Notes under the pieces: generated by a model | The model's database searches: none | Seen by the model: the letters and a program-made list of their open reading frames with translations, nothing else | Told to the model about the DNA's origin: nothing | Part shown: positions 43,297 through 53,967 of the stretch, piece after piece | Position numbering within the stretch: position 1 is the first letter of the stretch | How the letters are laid out: each line of letters opens with the position of its first letter | Position numbers and translations under genes: made by a program | Origin: Saussurea involucrata | Taxonomy: Eukaryota > Streptophyta > Magnoliopsida > Asterales > Asteraceae | Length of the DNA: 64,000 nucleotides | Direction: 5' to 3' | NCBI GenBank assembly: GCA_033807775.1 | Contig: CM066320.1 | Location: forward strand, 182,763,784 to 182,827,783

Positions 43297-46257
43297 ATGC
43301 AGGTTAAGAAGGGTATCTGGTATCTCGATAGCGGATGCTCTAGACACATGACTGGAAAGAAAAACCTGCTCGCTGAATACAAGGAAGAGAAGGGTCCCTC
43401 TGTGACTTTCGGTGGAAATGGAAAAGGACACACCCGAGGGTATGGTGTACTTTCAAATGGTACAACCTCCTTCAGAAGAGTCGCATATGTTGAAGGGCTG
43501 AAGCATAATCTTCTGAGCATCAGTCAGCTTTGCGACATGGATAACAAAGTGATTTTCACTAAGGAATCCTGCTTTGTCTCTGACAAAAAGGAGAAGATAG
43601 CTCTCAGCGGTTATCGGTTGGAAAATGTTTATGTAATAAACATGGACTCAACAACCACTGAGAACTCCTGTTTCTTCTCAAAGGCATCTTCTGATGTCAA
43701 CTGGCTATGGCACAAGAGGCTCTCACATCTAAATTTCAAGACACTGAATACTCTTTCCTCCAAAGAGTTAGTCACTGGTCTACCTCAGCATTCATACGCC
43801 AAAGAGTCTTTATGTTCAGCGTGTGAAAAAGGGAAGCAGACCAAGGCAAGCTTCAAGTCAAAGCAAGTCTCCTCAGTGTCATCTCCTCTACAACTACTCC
43901 ATATGGATTTGTTTGGCCCCGTTAACAAACAATCCATCGCTGGAAAGAAATATACGCTGGTCATAGTTGATGAATTCTCTCGTTACACATGGGTAATGTT
44001 TCTCCGTTCTAAGAGTGACACCCCTGAAGAACTCATCACCTTTGTTCGGAAGATGGAAACTCTGAACAATATGACTGTTCGCTCAATAAGGAGTGATCAT
44101 GGAACTGAATTCAAAAACAGTTCTCTTGATTCCTTGCTTGAGAGTAAGGGTATTTCTTACAACTTTTCGTCAGTGAGAACACCGCAACAAAATGAAGTCG
44201 CGGAAAGAAGAAATAGAACAATTATTGAAGCTGCACGTTCAATGCTCAGCGATTCTCACCTGCCTACTCAGTTTTGGGCAGAAGCTGTCAACACTGCTTG
44301 TTTTACGCAAAACAGGTCGCTGATAGTTAAAAGATTCAAAAAGACAGCCTATGAACATTTTCATGGGAGAAAGCCTTCAATCAGCTTTCTTCACATCTTT
44401 GGATGTCAGTGTTTCATACTGAACAACAGAGATGCCCTTGGAAAGTTTGATCCTAAGGCTGATGATGGAATCTTTCTTGGATACTCCTCAGTCTCCAAAG
44501 CCTTCAGAGTCTTCAACCGTAGAAGACAAACTGTAGAAGAAACTATTCACGTCACGTTTGACGAATCCCGTTCAGCGAACTCTAAACCGAACGCTGATAC
44601 AGAAGAACTGAATCAATGGATGTTTTCTCATCTTGGTGATTCAGAAGAAATTCCCACTCCTCATGCTCATCCAGTAGAAGATGATAGTCCCACTATCATT
44701 CCAAACATGCAAGACAGTGAAGCTGAAACATCATGGGTCTCAGCTGTTCCTATAAACACTATACCTGCAGTTGATCCAAATGTCTCAGACATTCCATCTA
44801 TTTCTCAGCAATCAGTGAATGAAGTGACAAATGCAAACATTCCTCTCTTAGCTGATAATCCAGAAGTAGCTGAAGCCTCATCTTCAGTTTCTCCAGTACA
44901 GACTGAGTCAGCGACGTATGCTCCGGCTCAGCGATGGACTGTAAATCACCCAATCGATCAAATTCTTGGTGATCCCAACGCTGGTATTCAGACTCGTAGA
45001 AGTGCAGGTAATATTTGTTTATTTGTTAACTTTATTTCTCTAACTGAACCAAAAAAAATAGATGATGCCCTCAGAGATCCAAACTGGGTCAGCGCTATGC
45101 AAGAAGAGCTGACTGAATTCGAAAGAAACAAAGTTTGTAAACTCGTTCGTAAACCAACTGACAAAACGGTGATAGGCACTAAATGGGTCTATCGAAACAA
45201 GTTGGACGAACATGGTACTGTAACTCGCAACAAAGCTCGTCTTGTTGCTCAGGGATACAGACAAGAGGAAGGCATAGATTATGACGAAACTTTTGCTCCA
45301 GTAGCAAGACTCGAATCTATTCGTCTTTTCTTAGCATATGCTGTACACAAAAACTTCACTGTACATCAGATGGATGTTAAGTCAGCGTTTCGGAATGGAA
45401 AGCTGAATGAAGAAGTGTATGTGGAACAACCACCAGGATTCTCAGATCCTAAGCGTCCAGGTTATGTTTATAAACTGGACAAGGCACTTTATGGCTTAAA
45501 GCAAGCTCCTCGTGCATGGTATGATACTCTCTCTACTTATCTTCATATTGAAAAATTTGAGAGAGGAAAGATTGACAAAACTTTATTTTTTAGAAAAGTG
45601 AAAGGTCATATCATTTTAGTTCAAATATATGTTGATGACATTATATTTGGTTCTACTAACCCTGAGCTTTGTACTCGTTTCACTGATAGAATGAAAGATG
45701 CGTATAAAATGAGCATGATGGGTGAACTAACATATTTCCTTGGTCTTCAGATTAAGCAAACTGAAAAAGGAACCTTTATAAATCAGGGAAAATATGTTAA
45801 AGATATGCTGAAGAAATTCGACTTAACTGAAAGTTCAGCTATGAAAACCCCTATGGCACCACCGCTGACACTTGATAAGGACACAAAGGGTGTTCCTGTC
45901 AATGTCACGCTGTACCGTGGGATGATCGGCTCACTATTGTATCTTACAGCTAGCCGACCCGATATTATGTTTGCAACATGTCTGTGCGCACGATATCAAG
46001 CTGAACCTAAGATATCCCATATGAAAGCTGTAAAGCGAATCTTTCGATATCTTAAGGGTACAGCGAATCTAGGTCTTTGGTATCCCAAAGACTCAGGATT
46101 CGATCTAACCGCCTATTCAGACAGTGATTTTGCAGGTTGCAAAATGGATAGGAAAAGCACCACAGGAGGATGTCAGCTCCTGGGTGGAAAGCTGGTAAGT
46201 TGGACAAGTAAGAAGCAAAACTCAGTGTCCACTTCCACAGCGAAGCTGAATATGTAG
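43297..46257 (+). pseudogene. Copia pol: protease, integrase, reverse transcriptase, most of RNase H
   Basis: A 986-codon frame. Protease active site in WYLDSGCSRHMTG (residues ~8-20). The GAG-pre-integrase zinc motif has two His in WHKRLSHLNF and two Cys in CSACEKG. The integrase triad is Asp ~206 (HMDLFGPV), Asp ~267 (SDHGTEF) and Glu ~303 (NEVAERRNRT). Reverse transcriptase has KARLVAQGY, QMDVKSAF and the YVDD box near 780. RNase H starts at SDSDFAG. A one-base loss near 46241, inside the STSTAEAEY motif, sends the frame to a stop at 46257. The first ATG lies 14 bases after the gag stop in a different frame. How pol is expressed is not clear. Confidence 0.93.
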
Positions 46258-46574
46258 CCGCTGGAAGTTGTTGTTCTCAAGTCTTGTGGATGAGAAATCA
46301 GCTACTAGACTATGATCTTCAGCTCTCCAAAATTCCAATCTATTGCGACAGCACTAGTGCCATCGCTATAGCAAACAATCCAGTGCTACACTCAAAGACA
46401 AAACACATAGAAATCAGATATCATTTTATCAGAGATCATGTGATGAATGGTGATATAGAACTTCATTTTATCCCAACTGATTATCAGTTAGCTGATTTAT
46501 TTACCAAACCTCTTGATGAGACAAGATTCAACTTTCTCATCAGCGAGCTTGGAATGCTAAACTTTGAAGGGTAA
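46242..46574 (+). pseudogene. Copia pol: C-terminal RNase H after frameshift
   Basis: In the shifted frame the RNase H continues through SQVLWMRNQLLDY, PIYCDSTSAI (catalytic region), TKHIEIRYHFIRDHV and ADLFTKPLDE, the usual Copia end. It stops at 46574. Confidence 0.92.
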
Positions 46575-46612
46575 AATCTTCAGCGGTTCACATTTGATCA
46601 GCGATACGTTTA

Positions 46613-46636
46613 TACAATCTTGTATAGCCTTCGGGA
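46613..46636 (+). repeat. Internal copy of the LTR 3'-end motif just after pol
   Basis: TACAATCTTGTATAGCC then TTCGGGA resembles the last ~30 bp of the LTR (CTACAAACTTGTATAGGCC then TTTCGGGA). It marks the boundary between pol and the downstream gene. Confidence 0.6.
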
Positions 46637-46911
46637 TAAAATCAACTCATATAATATATTTCATCATCTTCTCTCTGAATAAACTTGGTAAAACTGATAT
46701 CCAGGTATGTTTTCTCTCTCTGACAAATCGCATGTAAATGCAAGATTTCAAGATAAATTACATCGCTGAATATCTCTTCCTTAACAGCGATATTTTGAAA
46801 GTTCTTTAAACCTTCACTGATATTTTCTATTCAGTGCTTCATGTTTTTCAAAAGAGTCCCTGAGCTTTCAAAACCTCAGAGACATCCTAAAAGAATGTGA
46901 AAGGACAGTTG

Positions 46912-47068
46912 TGACGTCATTGCAACGGATAACACCAGGCACGATTTCTTTCTGACACACGTTTGCACGTTTCGTTCAAACTTCCAATCAAATGCAAACA
47001 CGTGTCCGTGTCATGATGAAAACCTTTTCCCGCTCAAGGTTTTCTCTCTCTAAAACTCCCTATATAAA
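46912..47068 (+). promoter_or_regulatory. Predicted internal promoter for the envelope-position gene
   Basis: TGACGTCA (46912-46919, a palindromic bZIP/as-1-type site), G-box CACGTG (46999-47004) and TATATAAA (47061-47068) occur in this order in non-coding DNA between pol and the next ORF, followed by a CT-rich leader. This is a standard plant promoter layout inside a retrotransposon. Confidence 0.6.
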
Positions 47069-47194
47069 CAACTCTTGGTTTATATTTGTCTTTTACGCGA
47101 ACAATCTTTCTCCGCAAGAAAAGAATCCTCTGTTGCATTTGTGCTCTCAAAAACCTCAAGAACTGTTCATCATCTTCCTCATCAAAACATCAAG

Positions 47195-47580
47195 GTTAAT
47201 ATGTTCTTATCTATTATCAAATGCGTATAACTTGTTTTCGATCTTCTCATTGTTTTAACAAGATCAAACAAAAGAACTTTGTAAAATAAAATCATTTCTT
47301 TCATGGTTTTATGAACACAACCATTTCATGGTTGTTCTTCAAGTTTTAAATCTAAATCTTAAACTTGTTCTTCATTCGTATCCAGTTTTCTTTTAGAAAC
47401 TGGGATACAAGACTTTATGGGTTTTACATTTCATTTCAAAAATCATGAAAAACCCTAATCTTCATTAAGACATTTTTGTCTGAATGAAATGGACAAAATT
47501 CGAAAAATCTTAATGGAAAATTCTTTCCACACTAAGACAATTCTTATTTGTTAACATCTTTGGTTGAACTGATAATACAG
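47195..47580 (+). other. Predicted 5'UTR intron of the envelope-position gene
   Basis: CAAG|GTTAAT (47194/47195) pairs with acceptor TGATAATACAG (to 47580), four bases before the ATG at 47585. The interval is T-rich, as plant introns are. Length 386 nt. No transcript data. Confidence 0.5.
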
Positions 47581-47584
47581 TGAA

Positions 47585-49076
47585 ATGGCATCTTCAAAGA
47601 TCAATGTCACCGCTGAGTCCATCTCCGCTGACTCTGAGGAAGTGGATATCATCAAAGCCCCTCAGGTTAAGTTCGAGCTGGATCAACTTGATTGGACTAA
47701 GGCCAACAACCTCTCAGCTCTTCTCGAGTTTCCTCCTCGGAAGCAAGTATCACATCTGGACGATGCTGTGAGTTTTCTGAAGAACAGCACCATCTACACA
47801 GCCCTGACCAAAACACCTCCTGCCAGTCAGCGGCTCTTATCCCAGTTCTGGTACTCTGCCAGACACACTGAGCTACCCTCTGCCAAAGATGCATCCAAAA
47901 CCATCGACTGCATACTCAGCGATACTGAGTATGGCACCATCAAGATAACCCCTGCCATAATCCGAAAAGCCCTGAACTTCCCAAATGCTACCAAAGAAAA
48001 ACCTTCCGTTCCATTCCCTGACCACAAGAAGCACGCTGACAAAGAAGAAATCATTGCTTTCCTTGACGCAATGGGTTATATCTGGGATATTGGAAGGGAC
48101 AAGAAGCCTGAGAAGAAGCTGACGCTGATAAAGAAATCCAAAATGCCCAGCGAGATGAACTTCATCTTCGCACACCTGATCAGCTGCATGACAGCGAAGT
48201 CCGGCTCTTCTGATCAAGCTGCCCAACCTCAGCAGTCCATGGGATACGCACTGCTGAAAGGTCTAAACATTGACTGGGCATCCATTATTTATGATGACCT
48301 GATTCAACGTGTCGATTCTGCCGCTGACAGTCCAGCATGGGTTCCTTACCCAAGATTCATCAGCGCCATCTTTCAATATGGCCTAAAGGACAGCTATCCT
48401 GAAGAGGGTGATCTGAAACTTTCTCAGATTGGCCCTAAGGTTCTCGACTTCAAGCCTGTCGCAAATGAGGTACGTCTCTCTACTCTTCTCACTCTTCTAA
48501 ATTCTCCGCTTTCTGTGGCTCCTTCAGCGACAATACCCATCGCTGATACCCCGGCCACAAAATCCTCTCCTTCTAAGAAAAAGAAACCCTCTCACACCCA
48601 ACTTGATTCCAAAAGGATCAAGAAAACCAAGGAGCAACCCCAGCAATTCCATGCTGAAGACTCCTCAGCTCATTCTGACGAGCTGAAGGAAAGTTCCGTG
48701 GTACGCTCTGCCACACCCGTGCAAGCCATCCCTCCAATCCAGACTTTAGCGTCTCTAAACGCTGAGGTTAGAAACTTGGAAACTACCCAACCTCCCTCAG
48801 TCTCTCAAAAGACTGATGAAGTGATTGTCAGCGATTCCAACACTGAACTCAGAACCCGAATCCCAATCTTATCCTTCGCTCCTCCCTCCACTTCTTTGGA
48901 CACTCCTCCAGCTAACACTGGAGATGCCATCATTCCAGAAGCCACCACTGACGCTTCTCAACAAATGATGAAGAAAGGACCTGCAGAGATCACCATACCT
49001 CACCGTACTTTTGAAGAGGATATGGAACATTATTCAGGAACTTGCAACTTTGACGAGTTCATCAATCCTCTTGCAG
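47585..49076 (+). CDS. Envelope-position gene, exon 1
   Basis: About 497 codons from ATG (context GAAATGGCA). Residues ~80-265 hold a domain I recognise from plant Sirevirus 3' genes: RLLSQFWYSAR, then an ITPAIIRKALNF segment, then MNFIFAHLISCMTAKSG and WVPYPRFISAIFQYGL. The rest is Pro/Ser/Thr-rich and probably disordered. No signal peptide and no membrane segment, so envelope-like refers to position only. It ends at CTTGCAG|GTAC in phase 1. Without splicing the frame runs 26 nt further, to a stop at 49102. Confidence 0.85.
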
Positions 49077-49156
49077 GTACAAATCCCACCTTAAACACTT
49101 AACTAAACCTGAAACTTCTGAGCTTTCCTTTGTTCACAAGTACTTATGTATTACAG
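49077..49156 (+). other. Predicted coding intron 1 (80 nt, phase 1)
   Basis: GCAG|GTACAA donor and GTATTACAG|G acceptor. Removing it joins a split Gly codon and keeps both flanking frames open. The intron itself contains an in-frame stop. Size is typical of plant introns. Confidence 0.75.
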
Positions 49157-50259
49157 GTCCTAATTTAGGAGACATCAACGCTTCTCTGAAGTCCGTGGAA
49201 ACAAAGCTGACCAGTCTCACCACCACACTCTCCAACAATTCTACAGCTGTAACAAACGCTGGAGAAAATTTGACAAAGCTGACAACGGTGGTGGAGAAGA
49301 AAGCTTCCACTGAAGACATCAAGGGACTTGATAAGACTCTCGCCGATTTTGCCAAAGTGCTCTCTGACATCTACACTGACTACACCAGCCTCAAAAGCTC
49401 AGTTTCGACCGTGTCCAGCGAAGTAACAACGCTGAAGACATCGGTTGGAACACTCGAGGGTGATATGTCAGCGGTCAAGACTGACTTCGGCTCTGTAAAG
49501 ACCGACGTTAGTTCTATGAAGACGATGATCGAGACGCTGGTCAACAAGGCAAATAATCCAGCTCCTGCTCCTGCCCCTGCACCTATTTTGGAATCTTTCA
49601 CAGCGGCGGATCGCACAGAGCTGAAGAAAATCACGCCTGCTATTTCTGGCCTAGAAGACAGAATAGCAAAGCTTGAAGGTTGTGTGAAAATCTCTGGCCC
49701 AGAAGACAGAGATAACACCAATGTTGAGTCTACTCATTCCTCCCCCAATCATGAGAAAGAGGGGGAGAAGAGCGCTGAACATACCAGGGAGAAGGGCGCT
49801 GAAAATCTTGAGAAGAGCGCTGAAGATCTAAACAAAAGCGCTGAAGACCTTTCCCATGATGAATCTATCAGGGGAGAGAGGAATGAAGATCTAACCGCTG
49901 GACCTCAGGGAGATGAAAACCCTGAGGGAACCGAGAAGCTCGCCTTTGTATCTGAGGGGGAGCAACTCGAAGAAGATGCTGAGGAATCCGAAGCAGAAGA
50001 AGATGAAGACATCGACATCCCTGAAGATGAACCATCCTTCTCTCCAAGAAAGGATGATGATGATGATGAAGATGATGATGATTTCTTTATCGTCAAACCT
50101 GCCCCAAGGATCAAAGCTCTTAAGGGAATCTCAATAAAAGAACCTTCAGGGGAGAAGACAAAGACAAAGCCCTCAGCCTCTGGCGCTGAGAAAAGCAAAG
50201 GCAAAGGCCTCGCTAAAGATGAAAATCTGGCGATCTTGCTTGAAAAGCCGATTTGTCAG
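49157..50259 (+). CDS. Envelope-position gene, exon 2 (coiled coil and acidic region)
   Basis: About 367 codons open throughout. The first ~125 residues are a long predicted coiled coil (repeated heptads such as LTSLTTTLSNN, VSTVSSEVTTLKTSVGTLE). A PAPAPAPAP linker follows (near 49558), then four or five KSAED/NL-type repeats (49770-49860) and a very acidic stretch with Asp runs (50053-50090). A Lys-rich tail precedes donor TCAG|GTACAC in phase 0. Coiled coils are reported for Sirevirus envelope-like proteins. Confidence 0.82.
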
Positions 50260-50435
50260 GTACACTAAACTTTACTTATATTCCTTCCCTGAACATCTCA
50301 ATACACAATCAGTTCTCTACTCAACAACCTCTCTACACATCCACATTCTTTTTCTATCTTTTCTACCCAAGTACTTCTACCCAGTTCTTATTAGTAAGAT
50401 CGCTGCGTTTCAGCTAGTCCTCTCCCCTGTTTGAG
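50260..50435 (+). other. Predicted coding intron 2 (176 nt, phase 0)
   Basis: GTCAG|GTACAC donor and a pyrimidine-rich acceptor CCTCTCCCCTGTTTGAG|G. The phase is conserved: exon 2 ends on a complete Gln codon and exon 3 begins in frame at GAT 50436. The nearer AG at 50412-50413 would give an immediate stop. Confidence 0.7.
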
Positions 50436-51664
50436 GATATCGCTGAAGGCTCTACAACTGCGACTTCACCAATAATTCCAGCTGCCGCTGAAGACATAAT
50501 CCCAGTCTTGGATTTGATCTCTGAGACTGATGAACTAGAAGAACAACCTCTCTCGCACAGAAACAGACCTTCCTCAGCTCCTCAAAAGCTGAGTGAAAAG
50601 GATCAAAAGAGAAGAGAAGAAATAATAAATCGATTCGAGGATCAGCGAATCATTCTAAGGCGTGATCAACTGCCTTCTGTTCCTCCAAAGTTCAGAATTT
50701 CAAAAGCTGAATACAAGGAACACCTCAGAGCTGAACGCCTCATCGCTGAAAGAAAGGAAGCAGAAAAGAAAAAGACATAGAATACGCTATAAAGCTTACT
50801 CAACGATCAATCAAAGACCCCAAGCTGAAAAGAGTTCCCATTGATGTTCAACGTCAGCTCTGGGATAATGCTCAAGAAATCGTTAGAGAAAAGACAAAGG
50901 TCTCTGATACAACCTTGGAATGGGCTAATCAAATGCTGACCTATCGATCAAGACCATCCAAGATAATCAAAGCCAACATCAGAGGAAAAATGTTCGTTGA
51001 TGTTCCTGTTGTTGAAGTGGATATCTACAGAGATGACAAAACCAAGCAAACCTTCTATGCTGCTTCATTAGAAAAGTTTGGTCTCTCTGAATGGTTAGAA
51101 ACAAAATTAGCCATTCAGGGATCACGCTCAAAAATCAAAAGCCATGTTGAGATGATCTTAAACAAACAGATCGACTTGCTTTCATCTGCTGTGGATATCC
51201 CTCCTACTCTTCCTCAACCGAAGAAAGCCTCTGCTAAGAAGAAGAAAGTTTCTGATTCAGGACCAATCATTCGAAATGAAACAGGTATTGGTTTCTCTCG
51301 TGCTGAAGTTCTTGGCCCTGATGCTGATCTTTCAATGCTTGACACCTCCCTACCACCTGGAGAAACCTTCATCCCTGGCACAGTGGTAAGTGATCCATAT
51401 GGTATATTCTTCTTAGACTATGATGGAAATCATCACTTTCAACGTGTCTCTGAGCTCCAAATCGCTCCCATCGAACAACTCAGAGATCTCGTATACTGGT
51501 GTGAAGTCAGACGCGACATCAAAGCTAGACACCTGAAACCCTTGATTTTTGAAGCTGCTCTGAAGTTAAAGAATCAAGGAGTAAATGTCCCTGACTGGAT
51601 GATCCCCACTGAAAAGACGACCCTTGATGAACTTCTCATTAAGGAAGAATCTTTTGAAAACTGA
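50436..51664 (+). pseudogene. Envelope-position gene, exon 3, one frameshift
   Basis: It opens in frame with exon 2. A Lys/Glu/Arg-rich region (KDQKRREEIINRFEDQR) is followed by a frameshift in an A-rich run near 50763-50777, visible as a TAG at 50778. It then runs open for about 295 codons to 51664, including LEWANQMLTYRSRP, FYAASLEKFGLSEWLE and a C-terminal ARHLKPLIFEAALKLK. I do not recognise this part. No membrane segment. The three exons together would encode about 1,270 residues if the shift were absent. Confidence 0.78.
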
Positions 51665-51917
51665 TATAATCTCCTTTTTCTCTATTGTATCAGTTATCCT
51701 TCTGTACTTGTAAATTATTTCGCTTGTACTTGTAATCTTTCTGTTCTTCATTGTAACCTGATTCAATATTTTAAAGAAAGATTTCAGCGAATGTACTTTA
51801 CTCCATCAGTACTGAAAAGATCCCAGAAAACAGTAAAAGGGACAAATATTTTATGAGTTCTTTTTATCCTTATGTTTTCATTAAATAGCAATTTTCTTTG
51901 TTGCTGTGTCATAATCA

Positions 51918-51930
51918 AATAGGGGGAGAT
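51918..51930 (+). other. Polypurine tract of the Copia element
   Basis: AATAGGGGGAGAT lies directly before the 3' LTR, the form conserved in Sireviruses. Confidence 0.9.
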
Positions 51931-52906
51931 TGTTGATCCAAACCCTCAGTGATTTGATAATGACCCTCTCTTATATACTTAGTGAAAATTGTAAGTAAAC
52001 AATATGTATCAGAGTTTCACTATCGCTGATAAGTACTAAGATCTTACAGTACCGCTGATAGGAACTCTCGCTTTTTAGATTAAACATTCAGCGAACACTG
52101 TTCATCATTAATGCGCTGAATCTGTTCAGTCATTATGATGATCGCTGATAAGTTAGTTGTTTACTTATGATCCCTGAAGACAAGTTTCACGTCAACAAAG
52201 GTTCTACGCTGAAGTCGAAGATCAAGCTCAAGAACCAGCGACAAGTCTCCTAATGAACTGATGTGGATTAGCGAAGACTCAGATTTGTCCACTCAACGTG
52301 AAGTATCAAGTACAAGACTTCAGCTATCGCTGAACTTTATCATCTGCTGAATAGTAAATGATAATCGCTGAATCAACGAAAGCTGATCATGAAGTCCTCC
52401 GTACAAAGTACTTTTGTCTTAACCACCCTTGCACGCCTCCGTACGAAATGTCAGAAAAGAACCTCCGAATATCTGAAATCGTACAACCACTCTGATACTA
52501 CATTGTTCATCCTTACGGCTACTAAGGTTGTCAACTAAGGTTAATGACATGCAACCAACCAGCTGATGACACGTGTAAAGTGTATACTCACTTGCATTAA
52601 ATGCATGCAGTATATAAAGAGATGAACTCACTTCATTTTGAAGTAACTTGCTAACTCTGGACAAGTTCATATCTCTTATCTCAAGATAGGTTATTATTAG
52701 TAATTTCCTTATCTTTCTTAGTGCAAGAAACCTTAGTGTTCCAACTTGTTTAGATTTAGGTTTATCCTTAATCTTGTCTCCACAACAAGCTGTAAATTGT
52801 TAATGATTTATCAATAAACAATTTAGAAAAGTAAAATCTGTGTGTTTGTATTCAACCCCCCCCCCCCCCCCTTCTACAAACTTGTATAGGCCTTTCGGGA
52901 CCAACA
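51931..52906 (+). repeat. Copia 3' LTR (976 bp)
   Basis: It differs from the 5' LTR by about nine substitutions and by poly-C length (52857-52871). It ends CCAACA before the GTAAT duplication. Confidence 0.95.
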
Positions 52907-52911
52907 GTAAT

Positions 52912-53967
52912 GAGTGCTGTGAGGTTAAGTGGTGGACTAGTGTTGATATGGGGTGAGCGTAAGTGGAGATCTTTGCTCGGATTTGTTTATAAGTTGTTCA
53001 AATGTGGCAAAATTGTGTGTGGAGATGCATGGATGTCTAAGTGGCGTGTGGTATTGTTATCCGAGAATAAAAGAATGGGGTGGCAGTTGGTGGCTAGCTA
53101 AGAAAGAAATTTTGTGCTCTTGGATTGGTTAGTTTATGATGTTTCGTAGTAGATACGAAATCTTTAGGAATGTTGAGCTAATCCTTGTATGTAAGGGAAA
53201 TGCAAAGGAGTGGGTTAATATCGTTTGAGAAATGAGAAGTGTGTGGTCGCTTCAAGCTTTGGGTGTTATTTCGGATTGACTTGGTTGAATTTCCCGTATG
53301 AGATGTGGTGAAACTGTTGGTTAGGCATAGTTACCGTTGAAATTGCGTGTGTGGAGTGGTCAATGTTGGACGAGAAATGTTCCATACTAGCCTGAGGTAA
53401 TTGGGACAGTAGGTTGGAATAAGTGAGTAAACGGGAAGTAGAAAGTGTGGCATGTGGCACGGAAAGTGGGAAAGAATGTTTTCAAAACGTCACCGTCGGG
53501 TGCATGAACTTCTAGTGGGAGTATGAGAAAGAGGATTTGTGTGTATGTGATTGGTTTAAAAGTTGAGGAAAGCTAGCTCGTGTGATTGGTCAAGAGTGTG
53601 CACCTTCTAGTGAGCCGTTCTTTGGAAACGTGTTTTATGTTTGAGAAGGAAGTGGAAGAAAGTAGTCGAATGTAGTGCTCGGCGTGAAGGACCATTAGAT
53701 TGAACTTGGTAGTAGTGTGGGAAATATTCCAAGTAAACTTTGTCGTTCAGCGTTAAGCTAATGGGAATCGTTTTGTGTGAGCAATAGTTGTTCCTTTCGG
53801 TTGAGCGGGTAAAACTTGAAATTGTAGGTGGATAGACGACTGTTGGGTGTATGGAGAATTTAAGGGTGTGTCTTCAGCAGTGGTTCTGCATGGTTTGGTG
53901 AGTGCTTCAGATGCTGGAGTGAGGAGGTTTCCTACTTTTAGCTCTGTATAGTGTGGGAGTGACGTTA
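52912..53967 (+). mobile_element. A' internal domain, middle part
   Basis: It resumes exactly where 39817 stopped, matching about 2875-3680 of the first family A copy, followed by about 250 bp (53720-53960) absent from that copy. Non-coding. Confidence 0.83.

Larger units (their letters stand above)
39818..52906 (+). mobile_element. Sirevirus-like Copia element with an intron-containing envelope-position gene (13.1 kb)
   Basis: Complete by structure: LTRs of about 970 bp, perfect GTAAT duplications (39813-39817 and 52907-52911), tRNA-iMet primer site, gag, pol in Copia order (integrase before reverse transcriptase), an extra gene downstream of pol and a polypurine tract. Large size, LTRs of about 1 kb and an extra 3' gene fit the Sirevirus genus. 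The LTRs differ at about 9 positions (about 0.9%), so insertion is recent. Three frameshifts (gag near 41110, RNase H near 46241, the 3' gene near 50770) make it non-autonomous today. The hexamer CGCTGA is strikingly frequent throughout. Confidence 0.93.

Noticed and set aside
43266..43302. Possible short intron joining gag to pol
   Set aside because: Only 37 nt between GT and AG, too short for a plant intron. Frameshifting, reinitiation or a mutation is as likely.
48472..48529. Possible extra intron in exon 1 of the envelope-position gene (GAG|GTACGT to CCTTCAG)
   Set aside because: The interval is pyrimidine-rich and has good ends, but its 58-nt length would shift the frame, whereas the unspliced reading stays open.
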